From: CAVYXZ01 sp965223835
GTDB taxonomy: Bacteria; Chloroflexota; Anaerolineae; Aggregatilineales; Phototrophicaceae
Assembly (NCBI GenBank): GCA_965223835.1
Contig: CBDCXQ010000001.1
Span: 5,332,001 to 5,396,000 of the forward strand
Direction of reading: 5' to 3'
DNA: 64,000 nt
Below, in pieces: positions 18,368 through 27,622 of this stretch (the first letter of the stretch is position 1; the number at the start of each line of letters is the position of its first letter). The position numbers and the translations under genes were made by a program. Below the pieces are notes generated by a model. The model saw only the letters and a list, made by a program, of their open reading frames with translations. It searched no databases and was not told where the DNA came from.

Positions 18368-19024
18368 ATGATGCGACTGCTCGGTTCAGTAGCCCTACTG
18401 ACGCTGGTATTTATTCTGCCTGTGTTCGTGATTCGGGCGCAACCCCTGGCGGCGGGACCACTGGACTGGCTGTTCATGTCCAGTGAGGATTGCGCCGCAC
18501 CCTGTTTCCTGGGGGTACGCCCCCATGAATCGAATATCACGGAGGCGGTAAACCGGCTACGATCACACCCGGCGGTCAGCAAGGTGAATGTCAACATCCA
18601 CAACGGTCGCTCTTTTATTGCCTGGGATTGGCAGACAGGAGCGACTGAGAATCACGCTTTCATGTTCACCGGCCTGGAAGATCGGGTCGAGTGGCTGGTA
18701 CTGCCGCAACGAGTGACGCTGGGTGAATTGCGGTTGGTCCTGGGCGACCCCCAGCGTATCACCGCGACAACGAATGGCAGTTATGCGCCGCGCGTCGCTT
18801 TTGTGTTAGAGTACCCGGCACGGTCATTGCATATCTTCGCGGAATTCCACGTATGCGCTATTGACCAAAACACCTTTTGGCAGATGCGGCCCGATGGTAA
18901 TAGTCAGGCCAGCTTTTTCCTGGGGCTTGGGCACCCGGACTACATTCGCGTTATGCCCAATCGTCCGGTGGATTTGGACCCATCAGCCTGGGCCAACCAG
19001 TTACGCGCTTTATGTGGGAGATAA
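18368..19024 (+). CDS. Tandem secreted paralog 3 of 8, function unknown
   Basis: 218 aa from ATG 18368, two bases after the stop of copy 2; a longer in-frame TTG start at 18347 would overlap that gene and lacks a ribosome site. Helix to VIRAQP; core DCAAPCFLGVRPHES (the usual Gly-Thr is His-Glu-Ser here); RVTLGELRLVLGDP; third cysteine in HVCAIDQNTFWQM. Translational coupling to copy 2 is likely. Confidence 0.72.
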   Translation: MMRLLGSVALLTLVFILPVFVIRAQPLAAGPLDWLFMSSEDCAAPCFLGVRPHESNITEAVNRLRSHPAVSKVNVNIHNGRSFIAWDWQTGATENHAFMFTGLEDRVEWLVLPQRVTLGELRLVLGDPQRITATTNGSYAPRVAFVLEYPARSLHIFAEFHVCAIDQNTFWQMRPDGNSQASFFLGLGHPDYIRVMPNRPVDLDPSAWANQLRALCGR

Positions 19025-19028
19025 CGGT

Positions 19029-19676
19029 GTGTGGCGTCTGATCTGGCGCGGGGCCGCCAGCTTAATCACCATTTTGAGCGGACTGATTATCGTTATTCGG
19101 GCGCAACCGTATGATGATATCGGGGTTCGCCGGGTACTGGCCGAGACTCAGGAATGCCGCGTAACCTGCATTTTAGGGTTACAGCCGGGTCACACGACGC
19201 TGGAAGCGGCCATCACCCACTTAAGAACACATAACTGGGTACAGGATTTACGTTTTCAATATGATAGCGTCCGACAGGAAGGGACAATGCAATGGTTGTG
19301 GAGCGGTCAGCAACCGCCCATCATCAACGCCCAAATACCCGGTGCTGCCCAGATTCGGGACGGTCGCATCAGTTATGTCAAGCTGCCAACCCAGGCTGAA
19401 CTCTGGCAATTTTTGCTCATTAGCGGCCCGCCAGATGCTTTTCATTTTCTCCGAGTGCATAGCAAAGCACAGCATACCCTCTATCACCGGGTCCGCTATG
19501 ACGACGCCAATCTGATCCTGCTGGTTGATCGGGTAGCATGCCCGCTGTCACCCACTGCCCTGTATGGTAGTGGCATCGTACTGGAAACGTTTATCAATGC
19601 CGACGCGCTGATCGCTGACGAACAGGATTTCCATTATAGTGCGGCTCACCTGTTGGGCGATGTGTTGGATTGCTGA
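19029..19676 (+). CDS. Tandem secreted paralog 4 of 8, most divergent
   Basis: 215 aa from GTG 19029, four bases after copy 3; the open frame extends back into copy 3 but the conserved N-terminus begins here. Helix to VIRAQP; core ECRVTCILGLQPGHT keeps both cysteines but lacks the usual Pro before the second. The L-G-D motif is changed to TQAELWQFLLISGPP. The third cysteine is in VACPLSPTALYG, where the usual Trp is missing. It also lacks the usual C-terminal pattern and may be losing or changing function. Confidence 0.7.
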   Translation: MWRLIWRGAASLITILSGLIIVIRAQPYDDIGVRRVLAETQECRVTCILGLQPGHTTLEAAITHLRTHNWVQDLRFQYDSVRQEGTMQWLWSGQQPPIINAQIPGAAQIRDGRISYVKLPTQAELWQFLLISGPPDAFHFLRVHSKAQHTLYHRVRYDDANLILLVDRVACPLSPTALYGSGIVLETFINADALIADEQDFHYSAAHLLGDVLDC

Positions 19677-20359
19677 TGATCCTGGCACGAGCGCTTGCCC
19701 GCTGGGTTCTGGTGATGACAGGGCTACTGCTCCTGCCGATATTTCTCATACGTGCTCAACCCTATGTTGCTGGCGACCTGCGTAACTTGCTGGTGCCCCC
19801 GCCCGATTGTGCTGCGCCCTGTTTCCTGGGGATACAACCTGGTGTGACTCCAGCGGCTGATGCCTTTCGCATCCTTGAGGCCCATCCCTGGATTGGGGCA
19901 GTCGTACCGTCGACCGTCAAAGATATTTACCGGGTTGATTTCATTAATTCGTTTCAATTAAACGCGCAAGCCATCCCCGCACCCCTGCTGCGCATTGACG
20001 ATGATGTCGTGACCTGGATCTTCTGGCGGGCGACGCCGGTCTCACGCGGCGATTTATTTCTGGCGTTGGGACCGCCCACCACGTTGCGCGTCATTCACGA
20101 CAATGTTGAAGGCACGTTGCCGCTTATGTTCATCTACCCGCAATTCAACCTGAGCGTGGTCACGCCGCTGTCAGTCTGCGACCTGACTCAAGCCGGTTTT
20201 TGGCACAGTGGCAGCGACTGGAATGGTGTGTATATTGGTGACATTGGCCCCGCGAGCTATTTTGCGCTATCAAATACTGGCCTACTGTTGCCTTCCAGTG
20301 AACTGGATTCTGAAATGTGGCTTCAGGAACTGCGGACTTATGAGGATTGTGTGGACTAA
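19676..20359 (+). CDS. Tandem secreted paralog 5 of 8, function unknown
   Basis: 227 aa from ATG 19676, which overlaps the stop of copy 4 by one base (TGATG), a sign of translational coupling. Helix (WVLVMTGLLLLPIFLIRAQP) then core DCAAPCFLGIQPGVT; EAHPWIGAV; PVSRGDLFLALGPP; third cysteine in SVCDLTQAGFWHS. Same exported architecture as its neighbours. Confidence 0.72.
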   Translation: MILARALARWVLVMTGLLLLPIFLIRAQPYVAGDLRNLLVPPPDCAAPCFLGIQPGVTPAADAFRILEAHPWIGAVVPSTVKDIYRVDFINSFQLNAQAIPAPLLRIDDDVVTWIFWRATPVSRGDLFLALGPPTTLRVIHDNVEGTLPLMFIYPQFNLSVVTPLSVCDLTQAGFWHSGSDWNGVYIGDIGPASYFALSNTGLLLPSSELDSEMWLQELRTYEDCVD

Positions 20360-20361
20360 TC

Positions 20362-21069
20362 ATGCTACGGCTTATACACAAACGCATCTTCGTCGCATGG
20401 GGGCTATGCTTAATGCCCATCCTGCTTATCCGTGCCCAGCCCTTTGATGACAGCCACTTATACCGATTATTTGAGTCACCGCCAGATTGTGCCCAACCCT
20501 GCCTGCTGGGCATTCAACCGGGCGTCACCTCCATTACTGAAGCGCAGACCATCCTCGAAGCCCAGGCGCATGTCGCCCAGGTAGTTCGAGAACTGGGGGT
20601 TGTGGAACGCTATCAAGTCCGCTGGCACTGCGCTTCTGTTCCCTGTGAATGTTTTGCCGACGTGTTGTTGTTGCCGGATACCGACGATATTATTGAATGG
20701 TTGCGCGTTGACGATCACTGTTTGAGCCTCGGTGATCTGGTCAATTATCTGGGCGAACCGAAGAATGTTACCTACTTCAATCGCAACGATCCTTCCAGTC
20801 AACCGGTCATCTTTCCCTATCCGCAGGCGCACGTCGATTTATTTTTCCCGACCTGGTTCTGCCAGACCGAGCACGAGATTTTCTGGAATCAGCACCTCAC
20901 CTTTGGCATCATTGTTTCCGCCGCCGATTTCAATGTTGTGCGCTGGTTCGAACGCTTTGACCGTGAACGCGGTATCTGGCATAGTACGCTCAAATTCAAC
21001 CCGGCTGATTGGGCCTATCAGTTGCGTAAGCGGCGGCCCAAAGCCTGGCGCTCGATTTGTGGTTCGTGA
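20362..21069 (+). CDS. Tandem secreted paralog 6 of 8, function unknown
   Basis: 235 aa from ATG 20362, two bases after copy 5. Helix to LIRAQP; core DCAQPCLLGIQPGVT; CLSLGDLVNYLGEP; third conserved cysteine in WFCQTEHEIFWNQ. It differs by an extra pair of cysteines in the middle (WHCASVPCECFADVLL), possibly an added disulfide, and by a longer basic C-terminal end (RKRRPKAWRSI). Confidence 0.72.
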   Translation: MLRLIHKRIFVAWGLCLMPILLIRAQPFDDSHLYRLFESPPDCAQPCLLGIQPGVTSITEAQTILEAQAHVAQVVRELGVVERYQVRWHCASVPCECFADVLLLPDTDDIIEWLRVDDHCLSLGDLVNYLGEPKNVTYFNRNDPSSQPVIFPYPQAHVDLFFPTWFCQTEHEIFWNQHLTFGIIVSAADFNVVRWFERFDRERGIWHSTLKFNPADWAYQLRKRRPKAWRSICGS

Positions 21070-21075
21070 AGGATC

Positions 21076-21735
21076 ATGCTCAAAACGGTTATCCTCAAAC
21101 TCACGTTATTATTGACAGTGCCGCTGGCACTCATGATTGTTATGGTGCAGGCGCAACCCGTTGTGGACGATGATCTGTGGACCGGCTTATTGGACTCGGC
21201 GGACTGTGCACCCCCGTGCTTTATTGGGATTCGCCCCGGCGACATGTCGGCTGGAACCGCGTTATCCCTGCTGGAAAGTCATTCGTGGGTCCGCAAATTG
21301 AATATTATGGATCATCCGATTAGCTGGGAATGGAGTGGGGCACAACCGGCCTGGATCGACGACGCGATACCAGGACATATCATCACAGCCCGGTTCATCG
21401 CAACCAATCGAGAGGATGGCTTGACCAACCTCTATTTTCAAGCACGGCTTACCCTGGCCGACATCTATATGCTGTTAGGCCAACCTGATCGGAGCTGGTT
21501 CCGGGTCGCCGATCCGCGATTGGGCATCCAACCGGAGCATACGGTATATTATGCAGACTATCATCTACAAGTTACCAGCCAACTGCGCTGTCCATTGCGT
21601 ATGGCGACGGTCTGGCGGGCGCCCGCCATCATCAGCTTTGTTAATGTGCCGGCGCAGGCCTGGCAGCCCTACGAGCCGGCAGCGCCCTTCCCGGATTATC
21701 CGGTCGGTTGGTGGCATCAGTTTCCGGTGTGTTGA
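21076..21735 (+). CDS. Tandem secreted paralog 7 of 8, function unknown
   Basis: 219 aa, six bases after copy 6. Helix to MVQAQP (the shared Arg is replaced); core DCAPPCFIGIRPGDM; ESHSWVRKL; WSGAQPAWIDD, which matches WTGTQPAFVDT of copy 1; RLTLADIYMLLGQP; third cysteine in LRCPLRMATVWRAP. Closest by eye to copies 1 and 8. Confidence 0.72.
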   Translation: MLKTVILKLTLLLTVPLALMIVMVQAQPVVDDDLWTGLLDSADCAPPCFIGIRPGDMSAGTALSLLESHSWVRKLNIMDHPISWEWSGAQPAWIDDAIPGHIITARFIATNREDGLTNLYFQARLTLADIYMLLGQPDRSWFRVADPRLGIQPEHTVYYADYHLQVTSQLRCPLRMATVWRAPAIISFVNVPAQAWQPYEPAAPFPDYPVGWWHQFPVC

Positions 21736-22383
21736 ATGCAGCTTTTCTTACGACTAGTCCTCATCTTGAATGTGGTGCTGGCACTGCCCATTTTCATTAT
21801 TCGTGCCCAACCGCGTCCCGAACAGGCGTCGCTGGATTTACCAGTATCCATCGAGGATTGTTTACAACCTTGTTTTCTGGGAATCCGGCCCGGTGTGACA
21901 ACGGTTGATGAAGCCATGTCGATCTTGCAGTCTCACGAGTGGGTGCAGTCGGTACAGTTGCGGGCAGCCGGGAACGGCTACGGCCAGATTCGTTGGGGCT
22001 GGAGTGGCTTGCAGACTGCCTTGATTGACGACAGTTATGAGGGACGCATCACATTTTACTGGGAAGAAGATGATCCGATCAACAAACAACCAGGAACCGT
22101 TACGGTTGACACCTTATTGTTGCATACCCGATTGCGGATGCATGATGCCCAAACCTGGTTTGGTGCGCCCGATTCTGGGACAATCACGATTGATTACTTC
22201 GACGATCATTTGCAATATTCGGCGGCCTATCATCGACGAGCGGCGTCGCTGCGCCTTTCGACCACCGTTGCCTGCCCGGCAACCTGGATGTCATACTGGA
22301 ATGCGCGGGTTGATCTGATGCTAACAATTGGGCACGGGAGCAGTACCTACCTGGAACCGCCGGATATTTTGCGTCTGTGTTAG
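21736..22383 (+). CDS. Tandem secreted paralog 8 of 8, function unknown
   Basis: 215 aa; its ATG follows the stop of copy 7 directly. Helix to IIRAQP; core DCLQPCFLGIRPGVT; QSHEWVQSV; WSGLQTALIDD; the L-G-D motif is RLRMHDAQTWFGAP; third cysteine in TVACPATWMSYWNAR. Last of the cluster, convergent with the histidine kinase gene 92 bases away; no terminator hairpin seen in that gap. Confidence 0.72.
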   Translation: MQLFLRLVLILNVVLALPIFIIRAQPRPEQASLDLPVSIEDCLQPCFLGIRPGVTTVDEAMSILQSHEWVQSVQLRAAGNGYGQIRWGWSGLQTALIDDSYEGRITFYWEEDDPINKQPGTVTVDTLLLHTRLRMHDAQTWFGAPDSGTITIDYFDDHLQYSAAYHRRAASLRLSTTVACPATWMSYWNARVDLMLTIGHGSSTYLEPPDILRLC

Positions 22384-22475
22384 CCTGTTACCCCAGAGCC
22401 ATCGTATCAAATGTTAGAACTGTAATGTATGGACTACCCTGACCCTTTAACTCCCTCCCTGCTGGCGGAGTCAAT

Positions 22476-23789
22476 TCAATTTGATTTGCCGGCGGCGGAC
22501 GGTGGAAACAACAGTCGAAAATGGCTACCCTGGCCGAGGGTACTCTCAACTTCAATTTGCCCGCCGTGAAGTTCCACAACCCGCCTGACAATCGCCAACC
22601 CCAGACCGGTCCCGCCCGTGTATGTCGAGCGGGCACTATCGGCACGGTAAAAACGGTCAAATATAAAGGGTAAATCAGCCTCGGCAATCCCAATGCCAGT
22701 ATCACCGATCTCAACCATAAGCTGTGTCGGTTGCTGGCAGGTGCGGAGCAAGATCGCGCCATTTTCCGTATAATGGACAGCATTCTCAAGCAAAATCATG
22801 AGTGCCCGTTCCAGTTGGTCGTAATTTGCCATCATCGCCGGAAAATCTGGACTGAGATTGAATTGAATAGTAACCGATTTTCGGTCAAGGTCCTGGCGAA
22901 AGCGGGCAGCGACCAGTTGCAATAATTCGTTTATTTGGACCGGTTGCAGGGTCTGCTCCTGACCATGATCTAACTGAGAAATTGTGAGTATAGCGTCGAT
23001 CAGCTTATTGAGTTGCTGCGTTTGCTGCTCGATTTGTTCGATTTTTTCCCGCTGTTTCCGGGGATCGTGAACGCGCTTTAACAAATAGAGACTCGTATTA
23101 ATGACCGTGAGCGGCGTCCGAAAATCATGTGACAGGTTGTTGATAAGCTGATTGAGCAAATCATTGCGCTCACGTTCAATCACCAACTGCTGGCGGTCTA
23201 TCTCTAGCCGATTGCGATGGTGACTAACAAAGACGATAAACGCCTCCGTGAGAATAATAAACGTGAGCAGATCTTTCATGATGTCAAGTGGAATCTCATG
23301 GCGAAAAACGTAATTGAATAGGAGCAAAATGATAATGGTGGCGATCGTTATGACAAGCGTTTCTCGCAATGAGAGGAGCAACGTGGCAAATAAGGGTAGC
23401 ATGATGAGGTAGGCAATTTCCACATGCGGTGGATCAGATGCAATGGCATTGGTCATTATGGCAATAAAACCAAGTGCTAACGTGAAATAGGAGGTGAAAC
23501 GATAAAATCCAGCCCGGTTGAGCACATAGATTAAGGCCACAATCGCAATACCCATGGTGATCGCGCGGACCGTGCTAGAGGAGCCAGTATCTGTAACCGT
23601 CATAATGGTTTGCTGCACGATGAGAGTCAATATCGCCAGCGGTAAGAAGATCACCATCAAGCTATTCAACAACCGTGCCCGATGACGCAGAAGCGGATCT
23701 TTCAAGGTCGGAGCCGGTTCAATCGCCATTTGCCACAGACGCCGCAGACGTTTAAGCGTCCGGGATTGCTTTGGTTGGGGTTCGGTCAC
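22476..23789 (-). CDS. Membrane sensor histidine kinase, orphan
   Basis: 437 aa from GTG 23789. Six hydrophobic segments (about 45-200) form a membrane sensor without a large extracellular domain. The kinase core is complete: NLSHDFRTPLTVI (H box with phospho-accepting His), LLENAVHYTENGAI (N box), EIGDTGIGIAE (G1), FIFDRFYRADSARS (F box), GGTGLGLAIVRRVVE (G2). It autophosphorylates and passes phosphate to a response regulator, but none is adjacent. Signal unknown; being next to the eight-paralog cluster may be chance. Confidence 0.92.
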   Translation of the reverse strand: MTEPQPKQSRTLKRLRRLWQMAIEPAPTLKDPLLRHRARLLNSLMVIFLPLAILTLIVQQTIMTVTDTGSSSTVRAITMGIAIVALIYVLNRAGFYRFTSYFTLALGFIAIMTNAIASDPPHVEIAYLIMLPLFATLLLSLRETLVITIATIIILLLFNYVFRHEIPLDIMKDLLTFIILTEAFIVFVSHHRNRLEIDRQQLVIERERNDLLNQLINNLSHDFRTPLTVINTSLYLLKRVHDPRKQREKIEQIEQQTQQLNKLIDAILTISQLDHGQEQTLQPVQINELLQLVAARFRQDLDRKSVTIQFNLSPDFPAMMANYDQLERALMILLENAVHYTENGAILLRTCQQPTQLMVEIGDTGIGIAEADLPFIFDRFYRADSARSTYTGGTGLGLAIVRRVVELHGGQIEVESTLGQGSHFRLLFPPSAAGKSN

Positions 23790-23978
23790 AATGAACTCAC
23801 TGTATAATAAAGGATAAGGTATTTTGATGTGAGGTTCGGCGTCGATCGAACCAATGATTGTTAACCAATGAGCGTCAATGTAACAAACATTTTATCATAT
23901 CCGTTGAATGCGTGCGGTTAAGATTACGTCAAGTTACGAACGGGCCGTAAGGGAGAGATTATTAAAGATCAGGATAAG

Positions 23979-24010
23979 AAAAACGACTCCCCAGCCTGGC
24001 AAGGGAGTCG
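23979..24010 (-). terminator. Rho-independent terminator after the VIT/VWA gene
   Basis: On the minus strand CGACTCCC pairs with GGGAGTCG (8 bp, 11-base loop at 23992-24002), and the stem is followed directly by TTTTTCTTAT. It lies 22 bases past the stop of the VIT/VWA gene. Confidence 0.85.
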
Positions 24011-24032
24011 CTGATGGCAGAAACGAAGTGAG

Positions 24033-26324
24033 CTATTCCGTCACGACTTCATAGACTACATCATCTACTACCACAATCACCCGTTCACCGATGGCGAAGT
24101 AAGCGCCAAGTTCGGGTTTTTCCAGCAGCAGGTCAAAGTAGGCGTCGCTGAGGAATGCTACTTTTTCGGTCTCCATCGTATCCGGTTCGAAGGTCGTGTC
24201 GGTCCACACGCCAGCCTGTAAGATGAAGGTCTTGCCGTCAACCGTCTGAATCGGATTTATGTTCGGCTCGACGGGGGGTGGCGGTTGCGTCCCGGCAGCA
24301 GTCGGAGTGGGCTGCATGAGCAGGCCCTCGTTCGCCTCATCCAAACTTGCTTCACCGTCGGCATCCGCAAAGTCATCAACCCGTCCACCACCCATGCCAC
24401 CGGCATTTGGATCAGCTTCGAACGTTGGTGCCGCCCGCCGGAAATCCGATGGCGCAGCCGGGGCTTCGGCAGCGGCCATATTCTGGGCAACGCTGGCAGC
24501 ATCCACTGCACTCGCGCCGGTAAAATCACGGGCCAGACCCTGGGCCTCTTCCTCAAATTCGCTGGTGATGCGGTCGCGCCCGCTCTGCGAGAGAATATCA
24601 TCCTCTTCAATCAAGAAGCTGGTATAGGGGGTGATGATGCCATAGCGCACGCTGAGATTGACGACGCTGTCAATCAATTCCTGATTCTCACCATTCAGCC
24701 GGATGGTGTTTAGCAGGTCACCAATGCGCCGGGTCGCCCACAACCGTGCAATGAACGGTTCACCACCAGCCCGGGCTGGGAAATCATGGTTCGTGTACAG
24801 GAAGGTCTGAGGATTGCCGCTAACCAGCCCGCTGAGTTGGAGCGTCACATCATCTGCCGCCCCCCGGTAGCGACCTACGAGGGTCAGCTGCTCACCGGCA
24901 AAGAGATCGGGTAACTGATTGGGAAAGGTGAATTCGGTAACGACGTCGCCCAGGTCCAGTTCAATGTCCGTCAAGACCGGCGCACTGACCTTGTTATACA
25001 GGCTGGCGACCTTCTCATCAATGCGTTCGCCGGGGCGCACATAGGTGCCGGTTCCGCGATGATCGCGCACGATGGCATCCAGCAGGAAAGTGTCCACATC
25101 ATCGCCCACACCAAAGGTGAAGATTTTGGCGTTCGGCGGGGCGGCATCTTCCAGATTCTGCAAGATGTCTGGCGTTTCGATGATACCCTCAGTTGCCAGG
25201 CCATCCGTCAAAAATAGAATCGTTGCCGGGCGTTCCCCCACCATGTCCAGCGCGGTGAGTAAAGCGGCGTTGATGTCGGTTCCACCAATCGCGTCCTGAT
25301 TTTTGATCCAGTCAATCGCGCCCGGAGCCGCTGTGGATGATTCCATTTCGCTACTGTAGATACGCCAACCAGTGCTGAACAAGACCAGATTGAAACGGTC
25401 CTGCGGGTTGAGGTTTTCGAGTACAAACGTTGCGGCATCCCGCGCCTGATCCCACTTCACACCGTCCATGCTGCCCGATTGGTCCAGCACAACGATGACG
25501 TCTTTCGGGATAACGGCGGCCTCGTCAATCGTCACCGGCGGTTGCACCAGCAACATAAAGAAGCCATCTTCATTCGCGCTCTCGCGATAGGTGAGCAAGT
25601 TCAGATTGATGGTGTCACTGGCGATGCCGTAGTACAGGCTGAAGTCCGAGTCCGGCAAATAGTTGCTGGTTTCGAACCCGGCGCGGAAGGACTTGTCAGT
25701 GTCTTGAGCACGGTTGATGGCGATGTCATGGGTCGGTGAATAAATGTTGCTGATCGCTTCATTGCTCTCGACGCTGACGGCGATGCTCACATCTTCAATT
25801 GGACGATCGCCAACGGTGCTCATCGGATAAACAAAATTAATCAGGCCATTGTCAACTTCCAGTACCTGCGCATAGGAAATTTCGATGCGGCGCGAATCAC
25901 CCGGCGGTATCGGAAATACATTGGCCTGGATCACATCGTTGTCAATATATTCCAGCAGGGCCGGGTCTCGATACTGGCGCACAATGCGGTCATAGATCCC
26001 CCGCGCTTCCTCAGCCCGCAAAATCTTGGCCTCAATCGCCTGTCCATCCACCCACATCGTCAGTTGGTCAACGGTGGCCCCTTGCGGCAGCGGGAAGACG
26101 AATGTACCCTCGGCCAATGCTTCACCTTGATTGGTAAATTGCATGTCCACCGCAGTGGTCGCAATCTGGTTGGCAATCGTGGCATTCACGCGATGATAAT
26201 CCACCTTGAGCCAGTTAGGGTCCGTGAAAACCCCCGGCTGCGGCATGATTATCTGGGCGCTGGTGGCCGAGACACCGACCAGCAGCATGACTAAAATCGT
26301 CAATAACAAAGCGGTGCGTTTCAT
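24033..26324 (-). CDS. Secreted VIT and von Willebrand A domain protein
   Basis: 763 aa from ATG 26324, which opens a signal peptide (KRTALLLTILVMLLVGVSATSA) and has GGAGG upstream; the longer frame adds 22 unrelated residues. Residues about 30-160 are a VIT domain (FTNQGEALAEGTFVFPLPQG, VYDRIVRQYRDPALLEY). About 290-470 is a VWA domain with the metal site VVLDQSGSMDG (DxSxS) and LFLTDGLATEG. A Pro/Asp-rich linker and a small C-terminal domain (DGKTFILQAGVWTDTTFEP) follow. Related to inter-alpha-trypsin inhibitor heavy chains; in bacteria probably adhesion or envelope assembly. Ends in a clear terminator. Confidence 0.9.
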   Translation of the reverse strand: MKRTALLLTILVMLLVGVSATSAQIIMPQPGVFTDPNWLKVDYHRVNATIANQIATTAVDMQFTNQGEALAEGTFVFPLPQGATVDQLTMWVDGQAIEAKILRAEEARGIYDRIVRQYRDPALLEYIDNDVIQANVFPIPPGDSRRIEISYAQVLEVDNGLINFVYPMSTVGDRPIEDVSIAVSVESNEAISNIYSPTHDIAINRAQDTDKSFRAGFETSNYLPDSDFSLYYGIASDTINLNLLTYRESANEDGFFMLLVQPPVTIDEAAVIPKDVIVVLDQSGSMDGVKWDQARDAATFVLENLNPQDRFNLVLFSTGWRIYSSEMESSTAAPGAIDWIKNQDAIGGTDINAALLTALDMVGERPATILFLTDGLATEGIIETPDILQNLEDAAPPNAKIFTFGVGDDVDTFLLDAIVRDHRGTGTYVRPGERIDEKVASLYNKVSAPVLTDIELDLGDVVTEFTFPNQLPDLFAGEQLTLVGRYRGAADDVTLQLSGLVSGNPQTFLYTNHDFPARAGGEPFIARLWATRRIGDLLNTIRLNGENQELIDSVVNLSVRYGIITPYTSFLIEEDDILSQSGRDRITSEFEEEAQGLARDFTGASAVDAASVAQNMAAAEAPAAPSDFRRAAPTFEADPNAGGMGGGRVDDFADADGEASLDEANEGLLMQPTPTAAGTQPPPPVEPNINPIQTVDGKTFILQAGVWTDTTFEPDTMETEKVAFLSDAYFDLLLEKPELGAYFAIGERVIVVVDDVVYEVVTE

Positions 26325-26632
26325 GGTTTTAAAGCCTCCGTAACATTGCTGTCTGTTGCATAGACGCCGGGGCGGGCGAAAAGGTTCCAATTATGTGAGC
26401 ATGAGGCGGCAGAGATTAAAATCCCTGCGGGACTGGCTTACAACGCGGAGGCTTGAACGGGACAGACGGATATTTTAATGCCTGGCCTGGAGGGGCTTTG
26501 CGTGCAACTTTCTTCGATATATTGTCATCAAATCTTCACATCAATCCTTGCAGCTTTTGCGTGTGCTGAAATTATGCTGTAAGGTGGTATGAGTAGAGTC
26601 GGATTGTTCTGTAAGGTACAGGAGCCTCGATC
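26325..26632. other. Divergent promoter region
   Basis: 308 bases between the VIT/VWA gene (minus) and the GT2 gene (plus), so promoters for both should be here. I see ribosome sites at both edges (GGAGG and AGGAG) but no convincing -35/-10 pair, no repeats and no ORF with family features. Confidence 0.4.
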
Positions 26633-27376
26633 ATGAATCTACTGTTGCCCTCTGAAGTTGAATTAGTTGATCTGTCCCAACGTAAATATACACTGACAGT
26701 GATTATTCCTTGTTACAACGAAGTTCGCACGATTCGGCCAGTGGTAGAGCGGGTGCTGGATACGGGACTGGCAAATGAGATTATCATTGTTGATGATGGG
26801 TCCACCGATGGCACGCCTGAGGTGTTGCAAGCGATTGATTTAGCCTGCTTTCCGGGCGTTCGCATCGTCTATCACGATGATAACCGGGGCAAGGGGAACG
26901 CGGTGCGCACCGGTCTGGTCCTGGCGACCAGCGATCTCATCCTGATTCAGGACGCCGATTTTGAGTATGACCCGCGCGATTATCCGCGTTTGCTCAAGCC
27001 ACTCGAAGAAGATATTACGGATGTGGTGTATGGCTCTCGTTTTTTGGGTGCGCCGCGCAAAGCACTCAATTTCTGGAACATGATTGCCAATAAGAGCCTG
27101 CTACTGGTGGCGAACGTCCTGTATAACAGCATCCTCAGCGATTTCGAGACCTGCTACAAGGTGTTTCGCCGGGAATTGCTGGACAAGATGACATTGCATT
27201 CCGATGGCTTTGATTTTGAGCCGGAGTTCACCGCCAAAGTCCTCAAGCAGGGCCGTCGCATCTACGAAGTGCCCATCCACTATAACGGGCGCGAATGGTC
27301 CGAGGGCAAGAAAATCCGCTGGGTGGACGCACCGGTGGCCTTCTGGACGCTGCTGAAATATCGCTTTGTGGATTGA
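26633..27376 (+). CDS. Family 2 glycosyltransferase, dolichol/polyprenyl-phosphate sugar synthase type
   Basis: 247 aa, soluble GT-A enzyme that moves a sugar from a nucleotide donor to polyprenyl phosphate at the inner membrane face. Motifs in order: VIIPCYNEVRTI, EIIIVDDGSTDGT (donor-binding Asp pair), DNRGKGNAVRTG, LILIQDADFEYDP (the DxD site), VVYGSRFLG, SDFETCYKVFRRE with the acceptor-side segment, and GREWSEGKKIRW. The product could be the donor for the membrane GT-C enzymes at 6.3 and 30.8 kb. AGGAG lies 8 bases before the ATG. Confidence 0.92.
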   Translation: MNLLLPSEVELVDLSQRKYTLTVIIPCYNEVRTIRPVVERVLDTGLANEIIIVDDGSTDGTPEVLQAIDLACFPGVRIVYHDDNRGKGNAVRTGLVLATSDLILIQDADFEYDPRDYPRLLKPLEEDITDVVYGSRFLGAPRKALNFWNMIANKSLLLVANVLYNSILSDFETCYKVFRRELLDKMTLHSDGFDFEPEFTAKVLKQGRRIYEVPIHYNGREWSEGKKIRWVDAPVAFWTLLKYRFVD

Positions 27377-27388
27377 TTTAATGCTCAG

Positions 27389-27420
27389 CGGGTGTTGTTA
27401 ACTTTCGGCGGCAACACCCG
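27389..27420. terminator. Hairpin between convergent genes
   Basis: Perfect 9-bp inverted repeat CGGGTGTTG / CAACACCCG with a 14-base loop, just past the GT2 stop. Its right arm overlaps the last codons of the convergent zinc-finger gene. Flanking T tracts are weak, so it is a probable but not certain bidirectional terminator. Confidence 0.55.
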
Positions 27421-27622
27421 TTCCCTTGCAGTTTGAACACTGCCTGACGTTCACCAGCGTCCCCAGGATAAATAGCTTCCGTTCGCGGCGTATTCGACCC
27501 TGCCCAGTACAAGTTGGGCACACCGTTTCGCCGTCGCCGGGTTTGCGGGCCTGTGAACTGCCGCCGGTGAACTCGTCAAAAAACTGGCCCATCACATCTT
27601 CAAAATCATTGGATTCTGACAT
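27398..27622 (-). CDS. Small DnaJ-type zinc-finger protein
   Basis: 74 aa. An acidic N-terminal helix (ESNDFEDVMGQFFDEFTGG) is followed by one zinc-binding hairpin made of two C-x-x-C-x-G-x-G motifs, CPTCTGQG and CSNCKGTG, as in the cysteine-rich domain of DnaJ. There is no J domain, so it is not a chaperone on its own; the zinc finger may bind protein or act as a small redox or assembly factor. AGGAAACC precedes the ATG. Confidence 0.75.
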   Translation of the reverse strand: MSESNDFEDVMGQFFDEFTGGSSQARKPGDGETVCPTCTGQGRIRRERKLFILGTLVNVRQCSNCKGTGVAAES

